Source: Pseudarthrobacter sp. AL07
Lineage (GTDB): Bacteria > Actinomycetota > Actinomycetes > Actinomycetales > Micrococcaceae
Reading direction: 5' to 3'
Assembly: GCF_029960665.1 (NCBI RefSeq)
Contig: NZ_JASBRB010000013.1
Location: forward strand, 27,754-91,753
DNA: 64,000 nucleotides
Below the pieces are notes generated by a model that had not been told where the DNA came from, made no database searches, and saw nothing but the letters and a program-made list of their open reading frames with translations. Position numbers and translations under genes: made by a program. Shown in pieces: positions 9,982-18,181 of this stretch. The stretch's first letter is position 1. Every line of letters begins with the position of its first letter.

Positions 9982-10401
9982 TTAGTCCTGGAACCAGATC
10001 TTGATTTCGCGCTCGGCGGAGTCAACGGAGTCGGAGCCGTGCACCAGGTTCTGCTGGACCTTCAGGCCCCAGTCGCGGCCGAAGTCGCCACGGATAGTGC
10101 CTGGGGCGGCAGTGGTGGGATCGGTAGTGCCGGCCAGAGACCGGAAGCCTTCAATGACACGGTGGCCTTCGAAGATCGCGGCCACCACCGGTCCGCTGAG
10201 CATAAATTCAACGAGGGGCTCGTAAAACGGCTTGCCCACGTGCTCTTCGTAGTGCTGCTCCAATAGTTCCCGGCTGGCGTCAACCTTCTTCAGTTCAGCC
10301 AGGGTGTAGCCCTTGGCCTCAATGCGGCCCAGGATGGCGCCGCTGAGGTTGCGGGCAACGCCGTCGGGCTTGATCAGTACCAGGGTGCGCTCAATGGTCA
10401 T
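9982..10401 (-). CDS. ndk: Nucleoside diphosphate kinase
   Basis: Ndk transfers the gamma-phosphate of ATP to nucleoside diphosphates through a phosphohistidine. The 139-aa protein has standard length, N-terminus [20 protein letters not shown] and the active-site histidine in [16 protein letters not shown]. It is the last gene of the ileS-folC-DUF4233-ndk run, 39 bp after the DUF4233 gene. A strong inverted repeat follows its stop codon. Confidence 0.97.
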   Translation of the reverse strand: MTIERTLVLIKPDGVARNLSGAILGRIEAKGYTLAELKKVDASRELLEQHYEEHVGKPFYEPLVEFMLSGPVVAAIFEGHRVIEGFRSLAGTTDPTTAAPGTIRGDFGRDWGLKVQQNLVHGSDSVDSAEREIKIWFQD

Positions 10402-10440
10402 AGCTGCTCCAATGCGTAATGGGTGGGTTTCGGGACAATT

Positions 10441-10887
10441 CTACGAGGCTTCCGGGGCGTCCCCGTGCGAGGCGTTCCACTCAGCCTGTTCGCGTTCACG
10501 CTTTGCGGCTTCGGAATCAATCCTGATGCCGGTGCGGATTCCATACCACCAGGCCAGGCCGAACAGCGCGCCAACAAGGAACATCATGGGCTCAACAATG
10601 CCCGTCAGGATCAGCACGATCTGCAGGATCCAGCCCAGCGCCACGCCCCACGGCCTGGACAGCACAGCGCAGGCAAGGACCATCACGACGCTCAAAGCGA
10701 TGCCAATCCCCAGGATCAGCGCCGGCGGAAACTCACCGCGCTTGAGTCCGAAGACGGCCAGCGTCGCGAAGAACACCACGAACGCCTCAAGGAGCAGGAC
10801 GGTGGAGGCAAACATCACCTTGGTGGACCGGCGCTTCCTGGGCATTCCCGGGCGCCATTCACGCTGGGCTTTGGTCAGCTTGGCCAT
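10441..10887 (-). CDS. DUF4233 membrane protein
   Basis: A 148-aa protein with a basic N-terminus (MAKLTKAQREWRPGMPRKRR) and about four predicted membrane segments (VMFASTVLLLEAFVVFFATL, ALILGIGIALSVVMVLACAV and two more), ending in a charged tail. It belongs to a family almost always placed directly after folC in actinobacteria; its function is unknown. The ATG at 10887 is 2 nt after the folC stop, so translation is probably coupled. A longer frame into folC is not credible. Confidence 0.88.
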   Translation of the reverse strand: MAKLTKAQREWRPGMPRKRRSTKVMFASTVLLLEAFVVFFATLAVFGLKRGEFPPALILGIGIALSVVMVLACAVLSRPWGVALGWILQIVLILTGIVEPMMFLVGALFGLAWWYGIRTGIRIDSEAAKREREQAEWNASHGDAPEAS

Positions 10888-10889
10888 GC

Positions 10890-12248
10890 CTAGGCCTCCG
10901 TCTTTCCGAGCAGGATCCGCGCTTCCGCCACCAGGGTGATGGACCCCGTGACCAGGACCCCGCCGGAGAGGTCGTCGTTGGCTTCGGCTCGTTCCACGGC
11001 CCATTCGAGGGCGTCGTCGAGTTTCTCCGCGATGTGGACGTTGTCTTCGCCGAAGCCCATTTCCACAGCCAGTTCGGCCAGTTCGGCCGCGGGCACTGCC
11101 CTCGGCGAGTTGGACTGGGTAAAGCAATATTCCTGGGCAATGTCGCCCAGGGATTCCTTCAGCTGGCGCAGGATCTCTTCGGCGTCCTTCTCCTTCAGAA
11201 CTCCGACCACCGGCACCAGCCGGGTGAAAGTGAAGGCCTCCTGGATGGCCTCGGCCGAAACTCGGATGCCGTCCGGGTTGTGGGCCGCGTCCACGATGAT
11301 GGTGGGCGCTGTGCGGACAACCTCAAGGCGGCCCGGGGACGTGACGGACGCTAAGGCTTCCTGGAGCACCTCGGCGTCAAGCTCCTTTTCGCCGCCGAAG
11401 AAGGCCTCGAGGGCTGCCACTGCCACTGCGGCGTTCTGGGCCTGGTGCGCGCCGTGCAGCGGCAGCAACAGTTCCGGGTAACGGCCGGCGATGCCCTGGA
11501 TACTCACTACCTGGCCGCCCACGGCCACTGTCCGGGATTCGACGCCGAACTCCACGCCTTCAAACCGGAACGGGACTGCCACTTCCTTGGCTTTTTCCAG
11601 CAGCACCTGAGCAGCATCAACAGGCTGCGAGGCGCTGATGAGGTAACCGCCTGGCTTGATGATGCCGGCCTTCTCGTAGGCAATCTCCTCCGTGGTATCG
11701 CCCAGCAGATCGGTGTGGTCCAGTGAGATAGGGGTGACCACGGAAACGAGGCCGTCGCCCACGTTGGTGGCGTCGGTGATGCCGCCCAGGCCCACCTCGA
11801 TCACGGCCACGTTGACGGGCTGGTCCGCGAAGATTGCGAAGCCCAGGATGGTCAGACACTCGAAGTACGTGAGCCGGGGCTCCCCCGCAGCGGTAAGTTC
11901 GTCGTCGACGATCTGCAGGTACGGGCGGATCTCGTCCCAGATCCGGACGAACGTTTCGTCAGAGACGGGGTGGCCGTCAATGCTGATCCGTTCGGTGACC
12001 TTGGACAGATGCGGGCTGGTGTAGCGGCCGGTGCTCAGGCCGTGCGCACGCAGCCCGGCCTCAATCATCCGGGCAGTGGAGGTCTTGCCGTTGGTGCCGG
12101 TCACATGGATGATCGGGAACGCCTTGTTGGGCTCCCCCAGTACATCCATCGCCCGGAACAGCGGCGCAAGACGAGGTTCCATCTTGTTTTCCGGTGCACG
12201 CCCCAGCAGCTCGGCGTAGACACTTTCCACGGAGAATTCGTCAGTCAT
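10890..12248 (-). CDS. folC: Bifunctional folylpolyglutamate / dihydrofolate synthase
   Basis: FolC adds glutamate to dihydropteroate and to folates, retaining them in the cell. The 452-aa sequence has the Mur-ligase-like P-loop HVTGTNGKTSTARM near 48-62, SPHL, the family segment VIEVGLGGITDATN, SLDHTDLLG and the C-terminal domain signature IIVDAAHNPDG. It starts 3 nt after the ileS stop and is followed after 2 nt by the DUF4233 gene, so these three form one operon, presumably under the ileS T-box at least transcriptionally. Confidence 0.96.
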   Translation of the reverse strand: MTDEFSVESVYAELLGRAPENKMEPRLAPLFRAMDVLGEPNKAFPIIHVTGTNGKTSTARMIEAGLRAHGLSTGRYTSPHLSKVTERISIDGHPVSDETFVRIWDEIRPYLQIVDDELTAAGEPRLTYFECLTILGFAIFADQPVNVAVIEVGLGGITDATNVGDGLVSVVTPISLDHTDLLGDTTEEIAYEKAGIIKPGGYLISASQPVDAAQVLLEKAKEVAVPFRFEGVEFGVESRTVAVGGQVVSIQGIAGRYPELLLPLHGAHQAQNAAVAVAALEAFFGGEKELDAEVLQEALASVTSPGRLEVVRTAPTIIVDAAHNPDGIRVSAEAIQEAFTFTRLVPVVGVLKEKDAEEILRQLKESLGDIAQEYCFTQSNSPRAVPAAELAELAVEMGFGEDNVHIAEKLDDALEWAVERAEANDDLSGGVLVTGSITLVAEARILLGKTEA

Positions 12249-12251
12249 TGC

Positions 12252-15200
12252 TCAGGCCTCTGCTTTTTCGACGGCAATGCGTGATTCGCCGGACTCAGCC
12301 GGAACCGTGGCCAGCTCCAGGGTCAGGGTTTCGGTCTTGACCAGCTCGGCGTTGGCCAGGAGGGCCTCCAGCACGGTGGCAACGGCGGTGACGGTGGTCC
12401 GAATCCGGTCGCTCACGTTCAGTCCGGCGTCCTTGCGTGCCTGCTGGATGGCGCGGACCATGTCGCGTGCAGTGCCTTCGGCCTCAAGTTCTGGAGTGAC
12501 TTCGGTGTTCAGGACCACGAAGCCTCCGCCCGGAAGGACAGCTACTGAAGCTGAACCGCCGTCGGACTCCGCCACTACTGTCTCCAGCGTGTATTCCTGC
12601 GGTTCCAGATCCAGGCCGCCAGCGGTGACCACGCCAGCATCGGACACCGACCAGTCACCGGACTTGGACCCCTTGATGGCCTGCTGAACGTTCTTGCCAA
12701 GGCGCGGGCCCGCGGCGCGGGCGTTGACTACAAGCTTCTGCTCGATCCCGAACTCCTCCGGGGAGGCGCTCTCGGCGTCGAGCAGGCGGACCGAGCGGAT
12801 GTTCAGTTCATCAGCGACGACGGCGGCAAAGCCTCCCAGCGCATCCGCGCCGGGTGCCACGACGGTCAGTTCCTGCAGCGGCAGGCGGACGCGGAGGTTG
12901 GCGGCCTTGCGCAGCGAGGATCCGGTGGAGCAGATCTGTTGCACGCGGTCCATTGCTTCCACCAGGGACGCGTTGGCCGGGAACAGGTCAGCGTCCGGCC
13001 AGTCAGCCAGATGCACGGAGCGTCCGCCGGTGAGGCCGCGCCAGATCTCCTCGGACACCAGTGGCAGCAGCGAGGCGGCCACGCGGCACACGGTCTCCAG
13101 CGCCGTGTAGAGCGCATCGAAGGCGTCAATGTTCTCGTCGAAGAAGCGCTGGCGGCTGCGGCGGACGTACCAGTTGGTGAGCATGTCCAGGTAGCTGCGG
13201 AGTTCGTCGCAGGCGCCGGAGATGTCGTAGCTGTCCAGCTGGGCGGTCATGTTGCGGACCAGGTCGCCGGTGTTGGCCAGCAGGTACTGGTCCAGGGTGT
13301 CGGCGTACCCGTCGTACCGGAGCTTCGCGTCGTAGCCGTTACCGCCGGATGCGGCGTTCGTGTACAGCGTGAAGAAGCTGTACACGTTCCACAGGGGCAG
13401 GATGACCTGGCGGACGCCGTCGCGGATTCCCTGTTCGGTGACCACCAGGTTGCCGCCGCGGAGGATGGGGCTGGACATCAGGAACCAGCGCATGGCGTCG
13501 GAACCATCGCGGTCCAGCACCTCGGACACGTCCGGGTAGTTGCGCAGGCTCTTGGACATTTTCTGGCCGTCCGAGCCCAGCACGATGCCGTGGCTGATGA
13601 CGTTCCGGAAGGCCGGGCGGTCGAACAGTGCGGTGGAGAGGATGTGCAGCATGTAGAACCAGCCGCGGGTCTGCCCGATGTATTCCACGATGAAGTCGGC
13701 CGGGTTGTGCGTGTCGAACCACGCCTCGTTCTCGAACGGGTAGTGCACCTGTCCGTACGGCATGGAGCCGGAGTCGAACCAGACGTCCAGGACGTCTTCT
13801 ACGCGGCGCATCACGGACTGGCCTTCTTCGGGAGTCCGCGGATCGTCAGGGTTGGGGCGGGTCAGTTCGTCGATGAACGGCCGGTGCAGGTCAACCTGGC
13901 CGGCCTTGTTCAGGGGCAGGCGGCCGAAGTCCGCCTGGATTTCGGCGAGCGAACCGTAGACGTCGATGCGCGGGTATTCGGGGTCGCTGGACTGCCACAC
14001 CGGGATGGGGCTGCCCCAGTAGCGGTTGCGGCTGATGGACCAGTCACGGGCGTTGGCCAGCCACTTTCCGAACTGGCCGTCCTTGACGTTGCCGGGGATC
14101 CAGTTGATCTCCTGGTTCAGTTCGGACATCCGGTCCTTGAACTTGGTGACCTCCACGTACCAGGAGGACACCGCGCGGTAGATCAGGGGGTTGCGGCAGC
14201 GCCAGCAGTGCGGGTAGCTGTGCTCGTAACTGGCCTGGCGGACCAGTCGTCCCTGGGCGCGCAGCACCTGCGTGATGGGCTTGTTGGCCTCGAACACTTG
14301 CCGGCCCACGATGTCGTGCAGGTCGCCGTGGCTGAACAGCGGCAGGAACTTGGCGCCTTCGTCCACGGAGAGGACCACCGGGATGCCGGCCTCTTCACAG
14401 ACCTTCTGGTCCTCCTCGCCGTAGGCAGGTGCCTGGTGGACGATGCCCGTGCCGTCGGTGGTGGTGACATAGTCAGCCACGAGGAAGCGCCAGGCATTCT
14501 GGGTGCCGTACTTTTCGGTGTCGTTGAAGTCGTTCCAGAGAGGCTGGTAGGCCAGTCCCTCGAGTTCGGCGCCGGTGTGGGTGGACGTGACGGCGGCCTC
14601 GGCGGAGTCCGCATCCTCGTAGCCCAGGTCCTTCGCGTAAGCGGCCAGCAGGTCAGCGGCCAGGAGGAAGCTTCCGGTAACCGGCGCGTCCGGCGACGCG
14701 GCCTTGACGCCGTTGGGCCCGGCCGGCAGCACTGCGTAGGTGATGGAGGGCCCGACGGCGAGCGCCAGGTTGGTGGGCAGCGTCCAGGGCGTGGTGGTCC
14801 AGGCGAGCGCCTGCACGCCCGCGAGCTGCTTCGACAGCTCCGTCTCCCCTGCGGAGATGGGGAACGTCACCGTGACGGTCTGGTCCTGGCGGTTCTTGTA
14901 GACGTCGTCGTCCATGCGCAGCTCGTGGTTGGACAGGGGCGTTTCGTCCTTCCAGCAGTACGGCAGCACGCGGTAGCCGTTGTAGGTCAGGCCTTTTTCG
15001 TGCAGCTGCTTGAACGCCCACAGGACCGATTCCATGTATTCGACGTTGAGGGTCTTGTAGTCGTTGTCGAAGTCCACCCAGCGGGCCTGGCGGGTGACGT
15101 AGCTCTTCCACTCGTCCGCGTACTTCATCACGGAGGCACGGCAGGCGTCGTTGAACTTGTCGATGCCCATGGCCTCGATCTGGGTCTTGTCCGTCATGCC

Positions 15201-15566
15201 CAGCTGCTTCATGGCTTCCAGCTCGGCCGGCAGTCCGTGGGTGTCCCAGCCGAAACGGCGTTCCACACGGCGGCCGCGCTGGGTCTGGTAGCGGCCCACC
15301 AGGTCCTTGGCGTAACCGGTGAGGAGGTGCCCGTAGTGGGGCAGACCGTTGGCGAAGGGAGGACCGTCGTAGAAGACGAATTCGTTGCTGCCGGGCTGCC
15401 CGCCGGGGGCGTCGGCGCTGCGCTGGTCAATGCTGGCCTGGAAGGTGCCGTCCTGGTCCCAGTACTTCAGGATGCGCTCTTCGATTTCCGGGAACTTCAC
15501 GGAGGCGGAGACACCAGCGGCAGCTGAGGCCGAAGGGGTAGCTGAGGCTTTGGGGTAATACGTCAT
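12252..15566 (-). CDS. ileS: Isoleucine-tRNA ligase
   Basis: A 1104-aa class I synthetase charging tRNA-Ile. It has the HIGH-type motif HYGH in [15 protein letters not shown], the editing (CP1) domain, KMSKS in [13 protein letters not shown] and a C-terminal anticodon-binding domain. The length fits the long actinobacterial/eukaryote-like IleRS type. I chose the ATG at 15566 ([11 protein letters not shown]): AGGA lies 8 nt before it. The upstream in-frame ATG at 15575 is part of that ribosome-binding region. The gene is preceded by an isoleucine-specific T-box leader and followed after 3 nt by folC. Confidence 0.97.
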   Translation of the reverse strand: MTYYPKASATPSASAAAGVSASVKFPEIEERILKYWDQDGTFQASIDQRSADAPGGQPGSNEFVFYDGPPFANGLPHYGHLLTGYAKDLVGRYQTQRGRRVERRFGWDTHGLPAELEAMKQLGMTDKTQIEAMGIDKFNDACRASVMKYADEWKSYVTRQARWVDFDNDYKTLNVEYMESVLWAFKQLHEKGLTYNGYRVLPYCWKDETPLSNHELRMDDDVYKNRQDQTVTVTFPISAGETELSKQLAGVQALAWTTTPWTLPTNLALAVGPSITYAVLPAGPNGVKAASPDAPVTGSFLLAADLLAAYAKDLGYEDADSAEAAVTSTHTGAELEGLAYQPLWNDFNDTEKYGTQNAWRFLVADYVTTTDGTGIVHQAPAYGEEDQKVCEEAGIPVVLSVDEGAKFLPLFSHGDLHDIVGRQVFEANKPITQVLRAQGRLVRQASYEHSYPHCWRCRNPLIYRAVSSWYVEVTKFKDRMSELNQEINWIPGNVKDGQFGKWLANARDWSISRNRYWGSPIPVWQSSDPEYPRIDVYGSLAEIQADFGRLPLNKAGQVDLHRPFIDELTRPNPDDPRTPEEGQSVMRRVEDVLDVWFDSGSMPYGQVHYPFENEAWFDTHNPADFIVEYIGQTRGWFYMLHILSTALFDRPAFRNVISHGIVLGSDGQKMSKSLRNYPDVSEVLDRDGSDAMRWFLMSSPILRGGNLVVTEQGIRDGVRQVILPLWNVYSFFTLYTNAASGGNGYDAKLRYDGYADTLDQYLLANTGDLVRNMTAQLDSYDISGACDELRSYLDMLTNWYVRRSRQRFFDENIDAFDALYTALETVCRVAASLLPLVSEEIWRGLTGGRSVHLADWPDADLFPANASLVEAMDRVQQICSTGSSLRKAANLRVRLPLQELTVVAPGADALGGFAAVVADELNIRSVRLLDAESASPEEFGIEQKLVVNARAAGPRLGKNVQQAIKGSKSGDWSVSDAGVVTAGGLDLEPQEYTLETVVAESDGGSASVAVLPGGGFVVLNTEVTPELEAEGTARDMVRAIQQARKDAGLNVSDRIRTTVTAVATVLEALLANAELVKTETLTLELATVPAESGESRIAVEKAEA

Positions 15567-15572
15567 TCTCGT

Positions 15573-15845
15573 CATCCTGGGTTGAGCCGGTGAACCGCTC
15601 AGCAAATGCCTCCCGGTTCCTTCAGGATGCGAGGACGGCTCCCGTGCAGTCCTGGAACTGCACAATCACCGCGGTACCACCTCACTTACCGGCACCGCCC
15701 TCCCTGGGGAAGGCTGCCCACCGGCCGCTCATTACTGCTGTGACGGGCTTACCCGTCCGGTTCTACTGACGCCGCCGCCAGTCTCCTGGCGGTCAGCGCG
15801 TTCTTCCGGAAGCTCACCGGTGATTGCCGGGTCGTAGCCACCTTC
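15573..15845 (-). promoter_or_regulatory. Isoleucine T-box leader of ileS
   Basis: On the minus strand a short stem CCGG-CAATCA-CCGG carries the Ile codon ATC (15822-15824) in its loop, resembling the ultrashort stem I of actinobacterial ileS T-boxes. The T-box sequence GAGGTGGTACCGCGGTG follows, with TGGT at 15676-15679 to pair with the tRNA ACCA end. CATCCTG (15623-15629) can pair perfectly with CAGGATG (15573-15579), which contains the ribosome-binding AGGA of ileS. This points to translational control by uncharged tRNA-Ile. No U-tract terminator is seen. Confidence 0.93.
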
Positions 15846-15930
15846 GAGTCTACTATCGCTTGGCTCTCCTCCGCCATTCCTGGGCGGCCCGCGCGCACAG
15901 CACCAGTGCTCCGGAGCTCAGGGTGGTGCT

Positions 15931-15936
15931 TAGACT
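15931..15936 (+). promoter_or_regulatory. -10 box for leaderless start at 15944
   Basis: TAGACT, 7 nt before the ATG, with no ribosome-binding site in between; fits a leaderless transcript. Confidence 0.5.
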
Positions 15937-15943
15937 GACGGTC

Positions 15944-16957
15944 ATGACTGCTTCCGGCCACGCCACGGCAAGAACGCGACCCACCACGCTGTTCAGGTGG
16001 CTATGGCTCCTGGCCACGGCGCCAGTGCTGGCCTTGTCTGTCTTCCGCGCCATTCCGGCGGAGTGGCCCGTTCTGGTGGTGCAGCTGCTGTCCTTTACAC
16101 CGTGGCTTGCGGTGCCAGCCGCCGCAGCCCTGCTCCTGGCGTTCCTGGGACGGAGCCGCTGGCGGCAGTCCGTGGCCGCAGTGCTTGTGGCGTGCCAGGC
16201 CTTCTGGCTTTTCCCTTTGGACGCGGCCCGGCCCGCTCCGGCCGCCGGCCTCCCGGCGGTGCAGCTGAAAGTCATGAACCTCAACTCCGAGTTCGGCCAG
16301 GCCGACGCCGGCGAAATCGTTCGCCTTGTCCGGGACAGCGGCGTGGATCTCCTCACGATCCAGGAACACACGAAGGGCCTCCAGGACCGGCTTTCGGCGG
16401 AGGGCCTGGACTGGTTACTGCCGAACCGGACCAGCCAACCCACCAACGACGCCGGCGGCAGCGCCGTGTACTCGCGCTACCCAATGGAGCTGGTGGGCGT
16501 TGTCCCGGACACCCCGTTCAGGATGCCCACGGTCCGCGTGACGGCGGAGGCGGGCGGGTCGGTGGCCACGCTGGAAGTGACCAGCGTCCATGTGCTGCCG
16601 CCCGTGGATGTCAGGGTTGCCCAGTGGCGAAGTGACCTGGCCGCGGTGGGCAGGGTGGCGGAACGGCCTGGCAACCGGCTGCTCATCGGTGATTTCAACG
16701 CCACCTACGACCACGCCGAATTCAGGAGGATCCTGGACATCGGGGGCATCGCTGCGGACAGGATGGTGGACGTTGGGGCGGCCTCGGGCTCGCGGGTGGT
16801 GCCCACCTGGCCCATGGACGGGCAACTGCTTCCCGGCATCACCATCGACCACCTGGTCACCAGCCCCGGACTGGCCAGCTCAGGCTACGAAGTCCACCGC
16901 GTGCCGGGAACGGACCACGCAGCCGTTCTGGCAACGTTGGCCATTCCTGCCGACTGA
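15944..16957 (+). CDS. Membrane-anchored endonuclease/exonuclease/phosphatase family protein
   Basis: A 337-aa protein with three N-terminal membrane segments (about 17-100) and a C-terminal endonuclease/exonuclease/phosphatase domain facing out or in, unknown which. Domain marks are VMNLNSEFG, LLTIQEHT (metal-binding Glu), SRYPME, LLIGDFNATYDH (catalytic Asp/Asn) and TDHAAV (catalytic Asp-His) at the end. Family members hydrolyse phosphodiesters in nucleic acids or lipids; the substrate here is unknown. The longer frame upstream runs into the T-box region and is rejected. It is convergent with the SDR gene. Confidence 0.85.
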   Translation: MTASGHATARTRPTTLFRWLWLLATAPVLALSVFRAIPAEWPVLVVQLLSFTPWLAVPAAAALLLAFLGRSRWRQSVAAVLVACQAFWLFPLDAARPAPAAGLPAVQLKVMNLNSEFGQADAGEIVRLVRDSGVDLLTIQEHTKGLQDRLSAEGLDWLLPNRTSQPTNDAGGSAVYSRYPMELVGVVPDTPFRMPTVRVTAEAGGSVATLEVTSVHVLPPVDVRVAQWRSDLAAVGRVAERPGNRLLIGDFNATYDHAEFRRILDIGGIAADRMVDVGAASGSRVVPTWPMDGQLLPGITIDHLVTSPGLASSGYEVHRVPGTDHAAVLATLAIPAD

Positions 16958-16971
16958 CCGGCTCCGGCAGA

Positions 16972-17730
16972 TCAGGCCTTGCGGATCAGTTTGTGGTTGG
17001 CGGCCTGGGCCACCGGGCGGACGACGATCTGGTCCAGGTTGACGTGGTGCGGCACGCTGACGGCGTAACGCACAACGTCGGCGACGTCGGCTGCGGTCAG
17101 CGGCTTCTCCACGCCCTGGTAGGTCTTTGCCGCAGCCTTCGGGTCGCCGAGCCGGTTGAGGGCGAACTCCTCGGTGTGGACCAGCCCGGGCGCCACCTCG
17201 ATGACCCGGATGTTGTGCTCTGCCTCTTCGAGCCGGAGCGCACCGGTCAGTGCGTGCTGGGCGAACTTGGCCGCGTTATAGCCACCGCCGCCCTCATACG
17301 CCACCAGGCCGGCAGTTGACGTCAGGTTCAGGACAGTGCCTTCCCCGTTGGCACGGAGCATCGGCAGGAACGCCCGGGTGAGCTTCATGGTGCCGAGAAC
17401 GTTGACCCGGTACATCCATTCCCAGTCTTCGGTGTTGGCAGCGCCCACCAGGTCAGCGCCCCGGGCACCGCCGGCGATGTTGATGAGTGTTCCCACACCC
17501 CCGGCTTCGGTGACGCGGGCCAGCAGCCGGGCGACATCGTCGTCTTCGGTAATGTCGGCGGGAATTCCGACGGCGCCGGTCTCCGCTTCGAGCGCGGCCA
17601 GCCGTTCCGCGCGCCTCGCCACTGCGAATACCTTCCAGCCTTCTGCCGTAAGGGCGCGGACCGTTGCCTCGCCGATGCCGGTGCTTGCGCCAGTGACTAC
17701 TGCTGCCCTGTTCCGTGAATCCTCAGTCAT
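16972..17730 (-). CDS. SDR family oxidoreductase
   Basis: A 252-aa classical short-chain dehydrogenase/reductase. It has the cofactor motif TGASTGIG (13-20), the NIAGG variant of NNAG, catalytic Ser138 in NLTSTAG and Tyr151/Lys155 in YNAAK. The basic residues after beta-2 (ARRAER) suggest NADP(H) preference by family rule. Substrate is unknown. Its ATG overlaps the DUF488 stop by 4 nt (ATGA), so the two are translationally coupled. Confidence 0.9.
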   Translation of the reverse strand: MTEDSRNRAAVVTGASTGIGEATVRALTAEGWKVFAVARRAERLAALEAETGAVGIPADITEDDDVARLLARVTEAGGVGTLINIAGGARGADLVGAANTEDWEWMYRVNVLGTMKLTRAFLPMLRANGEGTVLNLTSTAGLVAYEGGGGYNAAKFAQHALTGALRLEEAEHNIRVIEVAPGLVHTEEFALNRLGDPKAAAKTYQGVEKPLTAADVADVVRYAVSVPHHVNLDQIVVRPVAQAANHKLIRKA

Positions 17731-18119
17731 GGCACCACCCTAAAGGCATCGGCGCTCGGGGTGCCCCGCATGAACTCCAGTAACACCCGGGCGTGGTTGA
17801 CCTCAGGATCCCGGGCTCCATACAGGAGGGTCACGCGGCTGTGCTCGGTCCCCAACTTCAGGAGGGTGGCAACAGCCGCGTTGCTTTCCAGCTCCTGCCG
17901 GTATTTCAGCCGGAAGTCGTCGAAGCGCTCCTTCATGTGCCCGAACTCCTGACGCAGCGGCGGTGACGGCGCGATGTCCTTCAGCCAGAGATCCAGTTGC
18001 GCGTCCTCCTTGCTGACCCCGCGGGGCCAGAGCCTGTCCACCAAGACCCGCCAGCCGTCGTCGTCCGCCGGCCTGTCATAGATGCGCTTGATCACAAAAT
18101 TTTCACCGGTTGTGCCCAT
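17727..18119 (-). CDS. DUF488 family protein
   Basis: A 130-aa DUF488 protein: IKRIYDRPADDDGWRVLVDR, LWPRGVSKEDAQLDLWLKDI and LLYGARDPEVNHARVL are family marks. Function is not established; members are small cytosolic proteins. No ribosome-binding site precedes the ATG; instead TAGCAT stands 7 nt upstream, suggesting a leaderless mRNA. It is divergent from valS across 62 bp and overlaps the SDR gene by 4 nt. Confidence 0.9.
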   Translation of the reverse strand: MGTTGENFVIKRIYDRPADDDGWRVLVDRLWPRGVSKEDAQLDLWLKDIAPSPPLRQEFGHMKERFDDFRLKYRQELESNAAVATLLKLGTEHSRVTLLYGARDPEVNHARVLLEFMRGTPSADAFRVVP

Positions 18120-18126
18120 CTACCGC

Positions 18127-18132
18127 ATGCTA
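18127..18132 (-). promoter_or_regulatory. -10 box for leaderless DUF488 gene
   Basis: TAGCAT on the minus strand, 7 nt before the ATG at 18119. Confidence 0.5.
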
Positions 18133-18181
18133 CGGCAGGCTCCCGTGCCGCGGGCTGAACAGACCATGAAACAATTGCCAG

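Noticed and set aside
12939..15527. 862-aa open frame on the plus strand opposite ileS
   Set aside because: It is the antisense shadow of a highly conserved synthetase gene; its Val/Ala/Gly/His-rich sequence has no domain sense and no start signal.
18120..18181. T-box upstream of valS
   Set aside because: The 62-bp gap to the divergent gene is too short and lacks the GGTGGTACCGCG block.
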